Notes: generated by a model from the sequence alone, not told the origin. A DNA stretch of 64,000 nt from Diphasiastrum complanatum (GCA_029204225.1 CM055097.1:58830143-58894142); one strand, 5' to 3'; shown: positions 49,960 to 63,534, numbered from the stretch's first letter. Numbers and translations are program-made.

Positions 49960-52849
49960 CCATCAATGCCTAGTGCTCTCTGTATCCGAAGCAACGTTGT
50001 AGCTGATATGCCAATTCTATATTAAAATGTCGACCATCTCGGCTTGTCGATGAATATGGTGGCATTTTTTTTGGCTCTTCGACATGGTGGGTAGCTTCCG
50101 CAGATTTTTTTTGCAGTTTGAGTCGAATGACACACATTTGCAAGAATTGATTCATGTTGGAAACCTGCAGTTGTGAGCAAATTAGCCTCTTGTTATGTAA
50201 GTTTTGTTCCCTCAGCTACTGGCCATACATTGGGGGTCTCATTGGCTCTTGGAATATGCTTTTGTTCGAATCCCATGCGTGTGTGCAATTATCATTACAG
50301 AATCACATCATTTGTTGTGTGGTCTCGTTTGGATGTCTTCTTGCCTCCAAAAAACAGGGGGCAAGAGCTCCTTTTGAAGCATTTGGTATCATACGTCCAC
50401 ATTTTCCTTGGCCTTGTATCCAAGCAAGGCACTTCACATGACTATTTAAAGAGGTTCTTCGGATTGCCCAAAAGGCATCGTGAATTTGACGCTCCACCAA
50501 AACTTTGCCGTTGGCCAGGTAAATCATGATGGGGTGGTGCTTGTCAAGGGCTTGCACATCAAGTGGGGTGGAACCAAAATGCATTTTCCTAGGACTCAGG
50601 CCTATGGCTGCCTTCTTCGCCGTCCTCAACATTAACTGACAAAGTTCTCTTCTTGTGAACAATCTCTCTGTCTCCTTCCAGGATTGGTAGTTGCCAATGC
50701 ATTGGTGTGCCACTCACTGCCTCATTCACAATTCTCATGACAATTGTTGGTTTGTTTGGCTTTATTGAGGTACTTCTATTTATAAGATTCTCAAGGCTTG
50801 GGCCCTGTCTAATATGTCGGCCAAGCAAGTATGCATGTTGTTTTGCACTTTGCAACACAACATTTGCCATGTCGGACACACATGCATCATACAAAGAAAT
50901 CATCTTTTGCTCCCCTCACCAACCAACCAATTGCCATGTTTGGATTGTGACAAATTTGTGCGTGGTGTGTTTGCTCCTTCCACAACATCCAAAACCTGCA
51001 CATGACAAAATTGTTTAAGGTTATAATATTTTTCCTCTACATGAACAACGTGCAACTTTCAACCTAATAGAAATATCACTTACTGCAACCATGTATTCTC
51101 CCCAATGGGGAATGTCGTTATCCCACCAACTCATCTAGTTGTCCATTGATGGAAGATCGTAGTCTTTCACATTCCCAGTGCGTCACCACTGACGAATTGT
51201 TCTACATTCGGCTAGAGCCTCTTCTCTAGATCCAGCCAGTCTCCATTTCTCGCACATCTCTTTATGTTGTTTTTGGGAGTCTCGATGCACGAACTTTGTT
51301 GTGTGGATGTGTAGGCTTTGTTTCCAATGAAACAAGGATGATCTTCCACGATTGTCCATTTCATTGTCTGGACCCTCATTGAAGATTGTGCACATGGCCC
51401 TCCAATTGTCTTGTGCTTCATCAGTCATAAAACCATGGAAATCTGCCTTGGGATTCCCAGACCGTTCCATTTGTAAGTTCAATTGGGTCCAAAACAACAC
51501 TTGAAAAACAACATCCTCCTCTTTCATCTCACAAACGACAATTGTGAGCAATTCTTGTATGCTGCAATAACATTTATTAAGAACATATGCCAAAACATTG
51601 AAAGTTACAAGGAGAATTACAAAACATGTTTCAATGGTTAGTACCTGGGGTCATAGACATGACAGGCCATTGTAGTCCATCCATTAGCCCTCCTTGTGTG
51701 GTCAAACTGCACCCACACATTCTTCAAGTCTCCATTGCCGACTCTCCTCATTCTATTCACGATATCAACACCAAAAGCAGGACCTTGCATTGACATATTG
51801 AATACATAGCATCGACCTTATGGTGCACCTTACCCTGGGAATCTACTTTCTTGGAAGAAGTTGTACATCGAATTTTTCTTCATCAACAAGATGATGTCTA
51901 GTGAGTCCCCTCGTAGATTATTATTCTTGGCGTTGATGATTATTCTGCGAAATCTATAGCAGAAAACAATAAATTATTACGAACTGGGTTAATTGCTTGG
52001 TGAGGAAATCTTGCACTTGAACTGTGGCTTACCTTCGAGTTTAAGAGGTGCTAGTTCCTGAGAATGTTGGTGAGTTCAACATCGCCAACAAGTTCGGTGT
52101 GGCATCTGTCTGGCTTGAGGAAGTTATCAATTCATTTGCAATGTTCATTTGAATCTTACTGCGGTTTGCTGACCTGTCAACAGCTACTACTTTTTCAACC
52201 ATATCCCTCACTTTCTCGATTCTCTCATTTGAGGTGCTAGGTTGCATGTCTACATGTGTGGATCATCAGCTTGCTAAAACTAGTATCTTTGGGCATCACA
52301 TAGTACATAGTGCAAGAACATGTGCCTATGCAAATAACTAGCTTTTGGCAGAAGGCACATGATAGAGTGTCCATTCCACATATTGTGGGCATGTCATCCT
52401 CAGCTAGCCCACACAGTAGCTAATCCTGACAACTCCGTCAAATGCTACATTGGTTGTGACTGGCTTTGTCCACATATGCCCATCATACCTATGTTCCATT
52501 GCGTTCATTCTTGTGCCTTTTGCAAATGTAGGTGGAGGTTTGAAGATCAAATCACTGTCATAGTGCCTTGGAATTTCACGTGTTTGTTGGTGTGTCGTGA
52601 TTTTACTTATGAGTTTTTTAAGGATGTTGTTCCCTTGTCTAGAAATGATGTATTGTATGACACTGTGACCAGATTGTTCTCCGTTAGTGGTGATGCATGT
52701 TGTGTTTGCATTGGGGGAATCATTGATTTTGATCGGTGCATTGTAAATTTTTCCTATTGTGGCCTGTGTGATTTCCACCAGGTCATCATCTCCCTCTAAT
52801 TCTAGGGATTCACTGGAATCCAAGTTGGTGATAGTCGTTGACATCAGCC
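49960..52849 (-). pseudogene. decayed DNA transposase gene, probably MULE-like
   Basis: The minus-strand start region 52844-52404 has FKPPPTFAKGTRMNAMEHRY then DGHMWTKPVTTNVAFDGVV and SYCVG-stop, an N-terminal pattern I associate with plant MULE/SWIM-type transposases. A segment near 51790-51640 reads VNRMRRVGNGDLKNVWVQFD and WTTMACHVYDP, followed by a GT-AG intron. The frame 51593-51183 has FHGFMTDEAQDNWRAMCTIF, SSLFHWKQSL and EALAECRTIRQWW, the transposase core region. 50903-50303 holds a continuation without clear motif. Stops and missing joins show it is dead. The superfamily is inferred from memory of pattern, not searched. Confidence 0.55.
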
Positions 52850-53234
52850 TTGAAGATGCAGGTATTTCAGTGGGAGTGTGTCCTCCAATATATAAAGTTT
52901 CGCACCCTCTATATCCTTTTGAGAAACCAAGTCAATCATAGTTGGCAATTTTGAATCGTAAAGAAGTCAAAGGTAAATGTTGCAGTTTTCGAGAAAGTGC
53001 GAAAAATGCGAACTGCGACACTTAGTGTATTTTTGCAGACTGTTCAAAAAGTAATATAAATCTGCAGACTTGTTCCAAATGCAAGTTTGTGGTAGTCCTT
53101 GAAGATGGCCAAGTCTTCAATTACTTCAAGTTATTAAACTTAACATCTGAACTTGAAATTATGATGGGATTGGTTACCCTTTGCTAGAGATCAGCCGGAA
53201 GTCCGTTGTAGACGTCCTTCAGATAAAGTGGTTG

Positions 53235-53556
53235 TCTAAGTTATGATTCCAAGGAGGCAACTGTGGGCTTGATTTTAACGGCCCCCCTTAAGATCACGGT
53301 TGGTGCCTTGGTATCTTTGTCAGGTTCAACATGTTGAAGAACTTCTGGTGCTTGATCATGGGAAGCGCTCTGGTGAAGATGTCTGAGGCCAATTCTGTTG
53401 TGGAGTAGTATTGAAGGATCACTTGCCCTAAGAAAACTTTCTCCCAAATGAAATGGTATTGGACTTCTGTGTGCTTGGATTTGCCATAAAATTTGGGATT
53501 CAGTGACAATGAAATACAGCTAAGTTGTCACACATAATGGTGGTAGCATTGAACTC
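53235..53556 (-). pseudogene. copia RNase H end, cut by another copia
   Basis: The minus-strand frame 53509-53294 reads MSLNPKFYGKSKHTEVQYHF then IFTRALPMIKHQKFF, the RNase H C-terminus. TAAGGGGGGCCG near 53288-53277 looks like its polypurine tract. Its upstream side ends exactly at the LTR starting at 53557. Confidence 0.8.
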
Positions 53557-53832
53557 TCAGAATTTGCTTCAAACAGGAACACAGATCATGCTACATAAAT
53601 AATAACACAGACTGAAAAACACTCCCCTTAGCAAGCTCACATAGCAACCATATTTCTCAAAATGAAATTACATTGTACATATAGTTGTTCACTCAGGGAA
53701 TCCATGCATGACCCAGCTTGCCGTTGGCGGGATGCGTGTCCCGTCGACTTGCCTTGTGACGAGGCCAACTGATCCTTATCGACTGATAGGACCCACAGTA
53801 CAATAGCACAGTGATTCTACTTTAATTCTAAC
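53557..53832 (-). repeat. 3' LTR of the inverted copia copy
   Basis: Aligns with 12670-12946 in reverse orientation over its full length, including the GC-rich block and AGCATGATCTGTGTTCCTG. Confidence 0.9.
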
Positions 53833-53887
53833 TCTCTCCCTTAAATTAGAGTCTACTTTTTATACAGTCATATACATAACTTTAAAG

Positions 53888-56450
53888 TCAACAAACTTTA
53901 AGTACATAAAGCTTTGATCTAAACTTATCAAACTTTTCTCCAATAAGTGGCTTAGTGAAAATATCAGCTACTTGTTCTTCCGTACTGCAATGAACAACAT
54001 GAATTTCACAACTCAACAGCCTCTCACGTATAAAGTGATACTGAATCTCAATGTGTTTGGTTCTTGCATGGAACACTGGATTCTTTGCTAGCTGAATGCC
54101 ACTCTGACTGTCACTATGTAACGTCGTGGGATTTTTCTGCTTCATGCCAACTTCTTCCAAGATTTGTCGCAACCATATAGCTTCATGTGCTACACTACAC
54201 ATTGCCTTATACTCAACTTTTGTGGTGGATAGAGCAATTGTACTTTGCTTCTTACTAGACCATGAAAAGCAACTGCCACAAAGCTGGAATACATACCCTA
54301 TGGTGGACCTACAATCGTCATAGTCACCTCTCCAATTCGCATCCACATAGCCACACAATTCAGGTAAACCCTCATGTTTCCTGTAAATCAAGCCATAATT
54401 TGAAGTGCCATTTACATAACGCAGAATGCGCTTAGCTGCCTTCCAATGCGTTTTTGTAGGTGCTGCCATAAACTGACTTACAATACCAACAACATAGCAT
54501 ATATCTGGTCTAGTCGTGGTAAGGTAAATCAAGCTCCCTACTAACTTCCTATACAACCTAGCATCAAATGACTGTGACTCATCAAGCTTAGAAAGCTTTT
54601 TACCTGGTTCAATAGGAGTATTCATTGGTTTGCAATCCTGCAACCTAAACCTGTGCAGCAACTCTTTTCATACTTTACTTGTGTTAAACCCACTTTGTGT
54701 CCTTGCGACACCTATACTCCAAGGCAATAATGCATCTGACGGAGATCTGTCATCTCAAATTGTTCCATGAGGTCTTTCTTGATCATGTCTATCATCTCTT
54801 GATTATTTTCCATGATAATCAAGTCATCAACATAAAGAGCAATCAAAGCAACCATACCATCAAAGCATAAGACATATAGATTTGGATTAGAATGTGTTCT
54901 CACCATCCCCTTTGAACGAAAGTAGACATCAATCCTGCTATACCATGCACGTGGTGCCTGTTTAAGACCATAAAGCACTTTCTTCAAGCAACATATTTTA
55001 TTCTCCTGTCCTTTCACTACAAAGCCTTTAGGTTGATCCATGAACACCTCATCTTCTAGCTCACCATTTAGAAAAGCAGATTTCACATCCATCTGATGCA
55101 AAGGCCAACCAAAATGTGAAGCTAAAGCAACAAGTAGACGTAGAATATTCCACTTACATACTGGCGCAAAGGTCTCCTCGTAGTCGATGCCTTTACTTTG
55201 TGCATACCCTTTGATCACCAATCTTGCCTTGTGCCTTGCTATACTTTCGTCTGCATGGTACTTGGTCCTGTATACCCATTTGCAACCAATGGGTTTCTTG
55301 CTAATTGGTGGTTCTACTAGGTCCCATGTGCTATGCTTAGCAATCGACTCCATCTCTTCTCCCATGGCTTTGACCCAAATGTCATCATCCTTCGCTTCAC
55401 TATAAGTCGAAGGTTCTTTGCTTTGAATAACAGTAGATAAGAGAGCATAATTTGCTTCATACCTTTCAGGTTGTGTCTTCTCTCTTGTTGATCTTTGTAG
55501 CTCTCCCTGGCTAGATGACCCTAAAAAGTCATCCACGTCGTGGCTCTCCAACAATCTCTCAAACCACTTAGGGAGCTTCCTGTCAGGTGATCGGCTTCTT
55601 GGTGAAAATGTATCCAACGGTACATCCTTCTCCTTGCGTTTGTCACCTGCAACTTCAATCCTTCTCGCACCAAAAGGTTTGTCTCTACCTCTCCAACCTG
55701 TCTCTTGAGGTTGAGTAGTAGTATCTTGAGATGTATCCTCATGTTCATCACTTGGAAGGTCAATGAATGGATCATCATAGGGAGGTATCCTCACTATACC
55801 ATCTTTTCCACTGGATGTGTCTATCGTCTCTGCATCCTCGTCTTCATACATCTTGGGTTCATCAAATATAACATCACGGCTTACATGGATTTTGTTTTCC
55901 ACTGGATCAAAACATCTATAGCCCTTCACCCGATCATCATATCCTAGGAATATACACTTGATAGCTTTTACATCAAGTTTACGTCTCTCTTCCTTAAGGA
56001 ATGTGTACAAAGGCCTTACATCCAAAGATTCGCAAGTGGTTCACCTTTGGCTTCTTCTTCGTGAATGCTTCCTCAGGTATTATCTTTGGTATGGCAATGG
56101 TAGGACTTCTATTTTGAAGATAGACTACCGTATGGCATGCTTCTGACAAAAATCTTTTGGTAGTTTCATCTCAGCTAGCATAGATTTGGCACTTTCCACA
56201 ATCGTTCGATTCTTGCGCTCAACTACACCATTGAGAGCAGGAGTATGAGCTTGCGTAAATTGTCTTTTGATCCCACATTGATCACAAAGATCATTGAAGT
56301 CATTAGACTTGTACTCACCTCCACTGTCTGACCTTAGGACTTTGACCTTCCTACCTGTCTGATTTTGACCAATGCTTTGAAGCTCTTGAAATTGTCAAAT
56401 GCATCTGATTTCTTCTTCAAGAAGTAGATCCACGTCTTACGTGACATCCT
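53888..56450 (-). pseudogene. copia integrase end, RT and RNase H (inverted copy, downstream part)
   Basis: Same family as 8491-12615. 56025-54712 is a 437-codon open frame with the integrase C-terminus (KAIKCIFLGYDDRVKGYRCF), RT start (HSTWDLVEPP, CKWVYRTKYHAD) and YVDDLII. A short break at CLGV is followed by 54661-53888 with RNase H (GYVDANWRGDYDD, HARTKHIEIQYHFIRERL) and the end LKVC. It is better preserved than the copy in intron 8. The reading frame begins at SRKTWIYFL right at the internal junction near 56450. Confidence 0.9.
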
Positions 56451-58700
56451 TCTCCTTGCGTTTGTCACCTGCAACTTCAATCCTTCTCGCACCAAAAGGT
56501 TTGTCTCTACCTCTCCAACCTGTCTCTTGAGGTTGAGTAGTAGTATCTTGAGATGTATCCTCATGTTCATCACTTGGAAGGTCAATGAATGGATCATCAT
56601 CAGGTGGTATCTTCACTATATCATTTTTTCCTACTGGATGTGTCTATCTTCTCAGCATCTTCGTCTTCATACATCTTGGATTCATCAAAGATAACATCTC
56701 GGCTTATATGGATTTTGTTTTCGACTGGATCAAAACATCTAGAGCCCTTCACGCGATCATCATATCCTAGGAATATGCACTTGATAGCTTTTACATCAAG
56801 TTTACGTCTCTCTTCCTTAGGAATATGTACAAAGGCCTTACATCCAAAGATTCGCAAGTGGTTCACCTTTGGCTTCTTCTTTGTGAATGCTTCCTCAGGT
56901 GTTATTTTTGGTATGGCAATGGTAGGACTTCTATTTTGAAGATAGACTGTCGTGCTACATGCTTCTGACCAAAAATCTTTTGGTAATTTCATCTCAACTA
57001 GCATAGATCTGGCACTTTCCACAATCGTACGATTTTTGCGCTCAGCTACACCATTGAGAGCAGGAGTATGAGCTTGCGTAAATTGTCTTTTAATCCCACA
57101 TTGATCACAAAGATCATTGAAGTCATTAGACTTATACTCACCTCCACTATCTGATCTTAGGACTTTGATCTTCTTACCTGTCTGATTTTCGACCAAGTTT
57201 TTGAAGTTCTTGAAGTTATCAAAAGCATCTGATTTCTTCTTCAAGAAGTAGATCCACATCTTACGTGACATATCATCAACAAAGGTCATGAAATAGAAGG
57301 CTTTTCCTAAGGACATGGTCCTCATGGGCCCGCATAAATCTGTGTGGATCAAATCCAGGATGTTCTTTGCCCTTGCAACACCACCTTTATTGAATTTCTC
57401 TGGATGCTGCTTCCCATATACACATGATTTGCACATCGATTTCAAATGGTCTTCTATGGTAGGCAATCATGTTACCATCTCCAATTTTCTCATCAAACTG
57501 AGGCTTTCTAAGTTCAAGTGACCAAGCCTCTTATGCCACAACTTAGTTTGCGATGGAATGGACGATACGAGTCCATGTTGCTCCTTGATTGTAGCATTCA
57601 AACTGTACAATTTTGTATTGGGCTCCCTTACTCCATCGGCAATACCTTTGAACTTTTGGTTCACATCCTTTACAAAGCAATGATCATGGGCACATTCTAC
57701 TTTCAACTTTTGATCAGTAATGACTCCAACATAAAGTAGGTTTTTCCTCAGTCCTGGTACGCAAAGTACCTCCTCGATCATCCTGCTTTTGCCATCAGGT
57801 AGTTGGATTGAAATGGTGCCTATCCCCTTGATCTTGCACACATCACCATTTGCTTGTGAAACGGACATTCCATTATCCAATACTTTCAAGCTACTGAACC
57901 AATTCTTGTTACCTATCATGTGTCTTGTGGCTCCCGAGTCAGTATACCACGCTTGATCATCTTGATTAGATGATAATGTAGATATAAAGATGCTAGAGTC
58001 TTCAATCTCACCCTCATTGACAAGGTTACTTGCTTGCTTTGGTTCTTTGTATTATTTCGCCAGAAATTTGCAACATTCACTCTTCCGTTGGCCCTTTTTA
58101 CCACAATGGAAGCACTTGCCTTTTTTCTTGGTCTTACTGAAAGATCTCTCATCCTCTTGAGTCTTGGCAAATTGTTGTTTAGACTTCTTCTTGCCCTTGC
58201 ACTTGCCTTGTTTTTGGCATGTCGCAAGTGCTTGATCGTCAGTATCTCTTGATGCTATTTTGCTCACAAACATTTGATAGGGTTCTGCAATGCCGCACAA
58301 TGCATTGTGCACCAGCTCCACATCACGTATGCGCTCACCAATAGAGTGTAGTTCATCCCTCATGGTCTTTATTTTGGTCATGTACGTATGAATGTGCTCT
58401 CTTTGCTCCATTTAAGCACTATTCAGCTTTGACTTCAAAAACATGATTCTTGACAGATTTGACGTCTCAAACTGTTCCTTTAGCACATCCCATGGCTGTC
58501 TGGGTGTAACAACATCACAAATGTGGGTAATGATGTGATCCTTCACTGACAAGTTAATGAAGGTCAAAGCTTTCCTCATCTTTTTGTCAAACACTTTGAT
58601 ATCTGTTTCATTTGGCGGCCTTCTCTCTTATCTTGTGATGACATCCTACACATCTTTCTCCATCAATATGTTTTTGATTTTGAATTTCCACACTACATAG
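56451..58700 (-). pseudogene. copia gag, protease and integrase (inverted copy, upstream part)
   Basis: Gag 58594-58052 with the knuckle CFHCGKKGQRKSEC, protease and pre-integrase 57919-57467, integrase 57466-56621 ending at the same RKK-stop as the element in intron 8, and a further 130 bp to the junction at about 56450. Gag is split by a stop at 58412. The 5' end is lost at about 58700, where a different copia family begins. Confidence 0.9.
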
Positions 58701-60396
58701 TTGGCAGCCGTGCTTTCCATTTGGCAATGGAACCATCACAATTGATCTTCTTCTTGAAGATCCACTTGTTGTCGATAACTCTCTTGTGAGTGGGGAAGTC
58801 GACCAGTGTCCAGGTCTGATATGTCAAAAGTGAGTTGTACTTTCTTTCCATAGCTTCTTGCCACTTCACAACATCCTTGGAGTTAATTGCTTCGACTAGG
58901 CTCTCTGGTTCTTTTGATGAAGTCTAGAATGATTGAGGTGCATACCTCTCATGAACTGTCCGAGTCCGTGAGGATCTGTGGACGTTTGGTTGACCAAGAT
59001 GCGATGATGCTTCTTCTTAAATTTCTCCAGATCTGCATTAGCTAGCTTGGTTTGGTCTGATGATAGGTACTGATGACAGATACTATCGGCTGCTCGGCTT
59101 CTGTAGCTGTAACTACAGGTTCTGTAGAAGGAACATCAACATTGGAAGAATCCATGCTACGTAAAATAGGATGAATTGACATAGCATCATTTATCGATGG
59201 CTGTTTGAAATCATAGCATGTATGTTCTTGAAATATTACATTCCTAAAGGCAAATACTACATTGGTGGATGGATCATAAACTTTATACGCTTTATGTTCA
59301 TCAGGATAGCCAATGAAAATACATTTAGTTGTCCTATGATCCAGCTTCTTCCTAAGCTGTTTAGGAATGTGAACAAAACATATACAACCAGAGATTTTTA
59401 AATGGCTGACACTAGGCTTGTGCCCATGCTAAATTTCATAAGGAGTTTTGTTGATGGCTGTGGCAGTAGCTTCTGCCTAGAACTTTGCAGGTAGGTGTGC
59501 TTGATGTAGCATGGATTTGGCTGAGTTGAGAAGAGTTCGATTCTTCCTTTCTACAATCCCATTCTGTTGAGGTGAATAGGAAGTGGTGAACTGTCTTCTA
59601 ATACCATGTTCAGCCATGTAGTCGGACATCTGGTTAGAGATGTATTTGCCGCCACTAGTGCCTTCACTTTTGTAGAAGTTTGTGTCTCAACCATGGCCTT
59701 GAATCTCTTGAAGCATTCAAAGGCTTTAGATTTGTGCTTAATGAACATGATTGTAGACCATCTATAATAATCATCTATGAAAGTGATAAAATAGATTGCA
59801 TCTCCTAAGGACGGAGTTGGGATTGGACCACAAAGATCGCTATGTACAAGATCCAATACATGCCTTGTTTTGATGGAATGTGATTTTGGAAACTTGCTTC
59901 TAGAGTGCTTCCCATAGATGCATGATTCACAAAAGAAAGATTTTTCCTATCTAATGAAGAAGAGAAATTCAGTCCATCAACTAGATTATTACAATGCATA
60001 TAAGAAAGTGATCTTGCATTCACGTGTCCAGATCCACTATGCCACAAAACAACACTGTCGTTTAAATCATTAGAGATACTAGCTAATGCAACTGAATTAA
60101 AGAGTATGTAAAGATTTTCAACTCTAGTGCACGTAGTCAGAGTAGTATTACAAATAGATAGATCTTTGTTGAAGGTGATCTTCACTGTTCCTTTGCCTTC
60201 CACGTGTACGGTGCTTGAATCTAGATGAATTGATCTCTGTTGTAAGCTGCATACTCGATAAACCATTCCTTGCGAGAGGTCATATGTTGGGTAGCGCCAT
60301 TGTCCAGGTACTAGCTATCACAGTCTTTATTGCTGCTGTTGTAAGCAATTAACAAGTGTGTATCTTGCTCCTTGAATTCCGTCGCGTTGGATCCAA
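58701..60396 (-). pseudogene. second copia family, partial copy B (protease, integrase, RT start)
   Basis: Minus-strand frames 60266-59805 have the pre-integrase region (VENLYILFNS, VLWHSGSGHVNARSLS), 59856-59551 the integrase start (DLVHSDLCGPIPTPSLGDAI, FIDDYYRWS), and to 58701 decayed text of the RT lead-in. The RT itself is missing. It abuts gag of the other family at about 58700. Confidence 0.8.
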
Positions 60397-63300
60397 ACGC
60401 TTTTCAATGAGATATCCTAGGATTAGACATGAATTGACTTAACGTGCTAACAGTGTATGTTAAATCTGGTCTAGTACATAGCATTACATACATTAAAGAT
60501 CCTATTAGTGAATGATAAGGGTACTTCGCTATGTCGAGTACTTCACTATCAAAATCAACACAAGTAGGTTTAGTCAATACTATACTTGGATCCATTGGAG
60601 TATCAATGGGTTTGCAATCAGACATATGAAATTTTTCTAAAATGCCTTTTAGATATGCCTGCTAGCTAAGATAGGTCTTCTTCTAAAGCCTATTTCTAGT
60701 AATGTGGATTCCTAGCAATCCTAAATCAGTCATGTCAAATTCCTTTGATAGATCACTCTTAGTAGTGTGCAGTATAGAAGTGTCGTTAGACAGAATAAAT
60801 GCATCATCACGTAAAGAGCTATGTGAACTGAATTGGTGCCTATATACTTTGAATAAACATTACAGACAACTGAATTGTTTGCAAATCCCAATTGAATGAG
60901 ATAAGAGTTGATTCTACCATGCTCTTGCAGCCTGTTTCAGCCTGTAGATTGCTCTGTGCAGCTTGCACACTTTGTGCTCTTGGCCTTTGACTTAGAATCC
61001 TTCTGGTTGGAAAGTGTACAGTTCCTCATCGACATTGCTGTTTTGATATCCATTTGGTGCATTTCGAGGTTTTTCGCGGCTGCTAATGCAATTAGAGTCC
61101 TAATTGACTGCATCTTGATGACAAGACTGAAATTTTTTTGATAATCCACTCCTTGGACTTGAGTGAATCCTTTAGCCACCAGCCATGCTTTACATTTGGC
61201 AATGGAACCATCAAAGTTGATCTTCTTCTTGAAGATCCATTTGTTGTCAATAACTTTCTTGTGAGTGGGGAAGTGTCTAGGTCTAATTTGTCAAAAGTGA
61301 GTTATACTTGCTTTCCATAGCTTCTTGCCACTTCACAACATCCTTGGAGTTAATTGCTTCAGCTAGGCTCTCTGGTTCTTCTGATGAAGTCCAGAATGAT
61401 TGAGGTGCATACCTCTCAGGAACTGTCCGAGTCTGTGAGGATCTGCGGACGTTTGGTTGACTAGGATGCGATGATGCTTCTTCTTGAATTTCTCCAGATC
61501 TACTCGAGCTAGCTTGGTTTGGTTTAATGACAGGTATTGTCGACTGCTCGGCTTTTGTAGTTGTAGCTGTAGGTTCTGTAGAAGGAACATCAACGTTGGA
61601 AGAATCTATGCTACTTAAAATAGGATGAAATGACATAGCATCATTTATCGATGGTTGTTTGAAATCATAGTATGTATGTTCTTGAAATATTACATCCCTA
61701 GAGGATGCTACATTGGTGGATGGATCATAAACTTTATAAGCTTTATGTTCATCAGGATAGCCAATGAAAAAACATTTATTTGTCCTATGATCTAGCTTCT
61801 TCCTAATCTATTTAGGAATGTGAACAAAACATATAGAGCCAAAGATTTGTAAATGGCCAACACTAGGCTTGTGCCCATGCCAAACTTCATAAGGAGTTTT
61901 GTTGTTGACGACTTTGGTTAGATTGCATCTCCTAAGGACGGAGTTGGCATTGGTCCACAAAGATCGCTATGTACAAGATCCAATACATGTTTTGTTTTGA
62001 TGGAATGTGATTTTGGAAACTTGCTTCTAGAGTGCTTCCCATAGATACATGACTCACAAAAGGAAATATTTCCTATCTAATGAAGAAGAAAAACTCAGTC
62101 CATCAACTAAATTATTACAATGCATATAACAAAGTGAACTTGAATTCACATGTCCAAATCGACTATGCCACAAAACAACACTGTTGTTTACATTTTCATT
62201 AAAGATACTAGCTAATGCAACTGAATTAGAGAGTATGTAAAGATTTTCGACTCTAGTGCATGTAGTCAGAGTAGTATCTTCCTCGAGTATTGTACACTGC
62301 TCAGATGAGAAAGTAACAGTGTAGCCCTCATCAGTTATCTTAGAGACTAATAAGAGGTTCTTTGATAACCAAGGAACATAAATGACATTAGGGACACAAA
62401 TAGATAATTCATTGTTGAAGGTGATCTTCACTGTTCCTTTGCCTTCCACGTATATGGTGCTTGAATCTCCAAGGTAGATGAATTGATCTCTGCTATAAGC
62501 TGCATACTCGGTAAACCATTCCTTGCAAGAGGTCATGTGTTAGGTAGCGTCGCTGTCCAGGTACCAACTATCACAGTCTTTGTTGCTATTGTTGTAAGCC
62601 AGTAACAAGTGTGTATCTTCCTCCTTGAATTCCACCGCGTTGGAGGAGTCTGGTTGCTGCTATTGTTGCTCCTTCGCCTCATTGTAGGTCCGAATATGAC
62701 ACTCCTTGATGTCATGATTGGCTCTCTTGCAATATCTGCAGAAAAGCTTCTTGCGCGATCCACTATGCTCACCTTGAGTGTGAGGCTTCTACTGTTGCTG
62801 CTGCACTTGATTCTTGCCCTTGGAATAGTCTTTTTTCTTGTTGTATAGAGCCATGGATTTGTCTTTGATGGACAGGCTGCTAGTCTTTATTCGCATTTCT
62901 TCTTGAAGAAGATGACCAATCACCTTCTGAAGAGTCAGGTCGGGTTGTGTGGAGATCATCACCACAAAGTGTTCATACGACTTTGGAAGAGAAGAAAGCA
63001 AGATCATAACGGTGTCATCATCTTGAATAGAACATCCTACAACTGATAACTGATCCAATAAAGATTTGAAGCTGTTGATATGAGAAGTGATGGCAGTAGA
63101 ATCAAACATGCTAAGAGTAAAGAACTTCCTTCTAAGATGTAATATAGTGGTTACATCACGAGTCTCATAGAGATTTGATAACAAATCTAATGCATCCTCA
63201 GAGGTTTTGCATGTGGTAACGTGAGATATTTGGGAGTCGGCCAAATTGAGTGTGATACATGCTAAGGCCTTTTGATCTGATCTTCCATAACTTTGCTTGA

Positions 63301-63467
63301 TCACCATTTTTTGGTTTCAGGTCAACACCTTTTATTATATCCCAAAGATCTCTATCTTTCAACATCATCTGGAGTTTCAACTTCAAGATGTAGAAGCTAG
63401 AACCATTGAACTTGTCAATGATTCTAGCCTCGTTGGATGATGATGAAGAGCTACCAAGATGAGACAT
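60397..63467 (-). pseudogene. second copia family, partial copy A (gag to RT with integrase deletion)
   Basis: Gag starts at 63467 (MSHLGSSSSSSNEARIIDKF, the UBN2-type gag start DKFNGSSFYILKLKLQMML), continues 63307-62789 after a shift, then protease and pre-integrase 62536-62054 (VIYVPWLSKNLLLVSKITDE). Near 61925 the frame jumps from the integrase start to a segment reading NKTPYEVWHGHKPS, so most of the integrase core is gone. RT parts follow at 61636-61283, 61179-60937 (GVDYQKNFSLVIKMQSIRTL) and 60625-60404 (SLMYVMLCTRPDLTYTVS). Confidence 0.85.
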
Positions 63468-63520
63468 GATAACAATAATATAAATGTAACAAACTTAATC
63501 TCTCGGTTTATTTGAGCTAT

Positions 63521-63532
63521 GCTCTGATACCA
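63521..63532 (-). other. primer-binding site of the second copia family
   Basis: Minus-strand TGGTATCAGAGC, complementary to initiator tRNA-Met, 54 bp upstream of the gag ATG. Confidence 0.85.
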
Positions 63533-63534
63533 AT

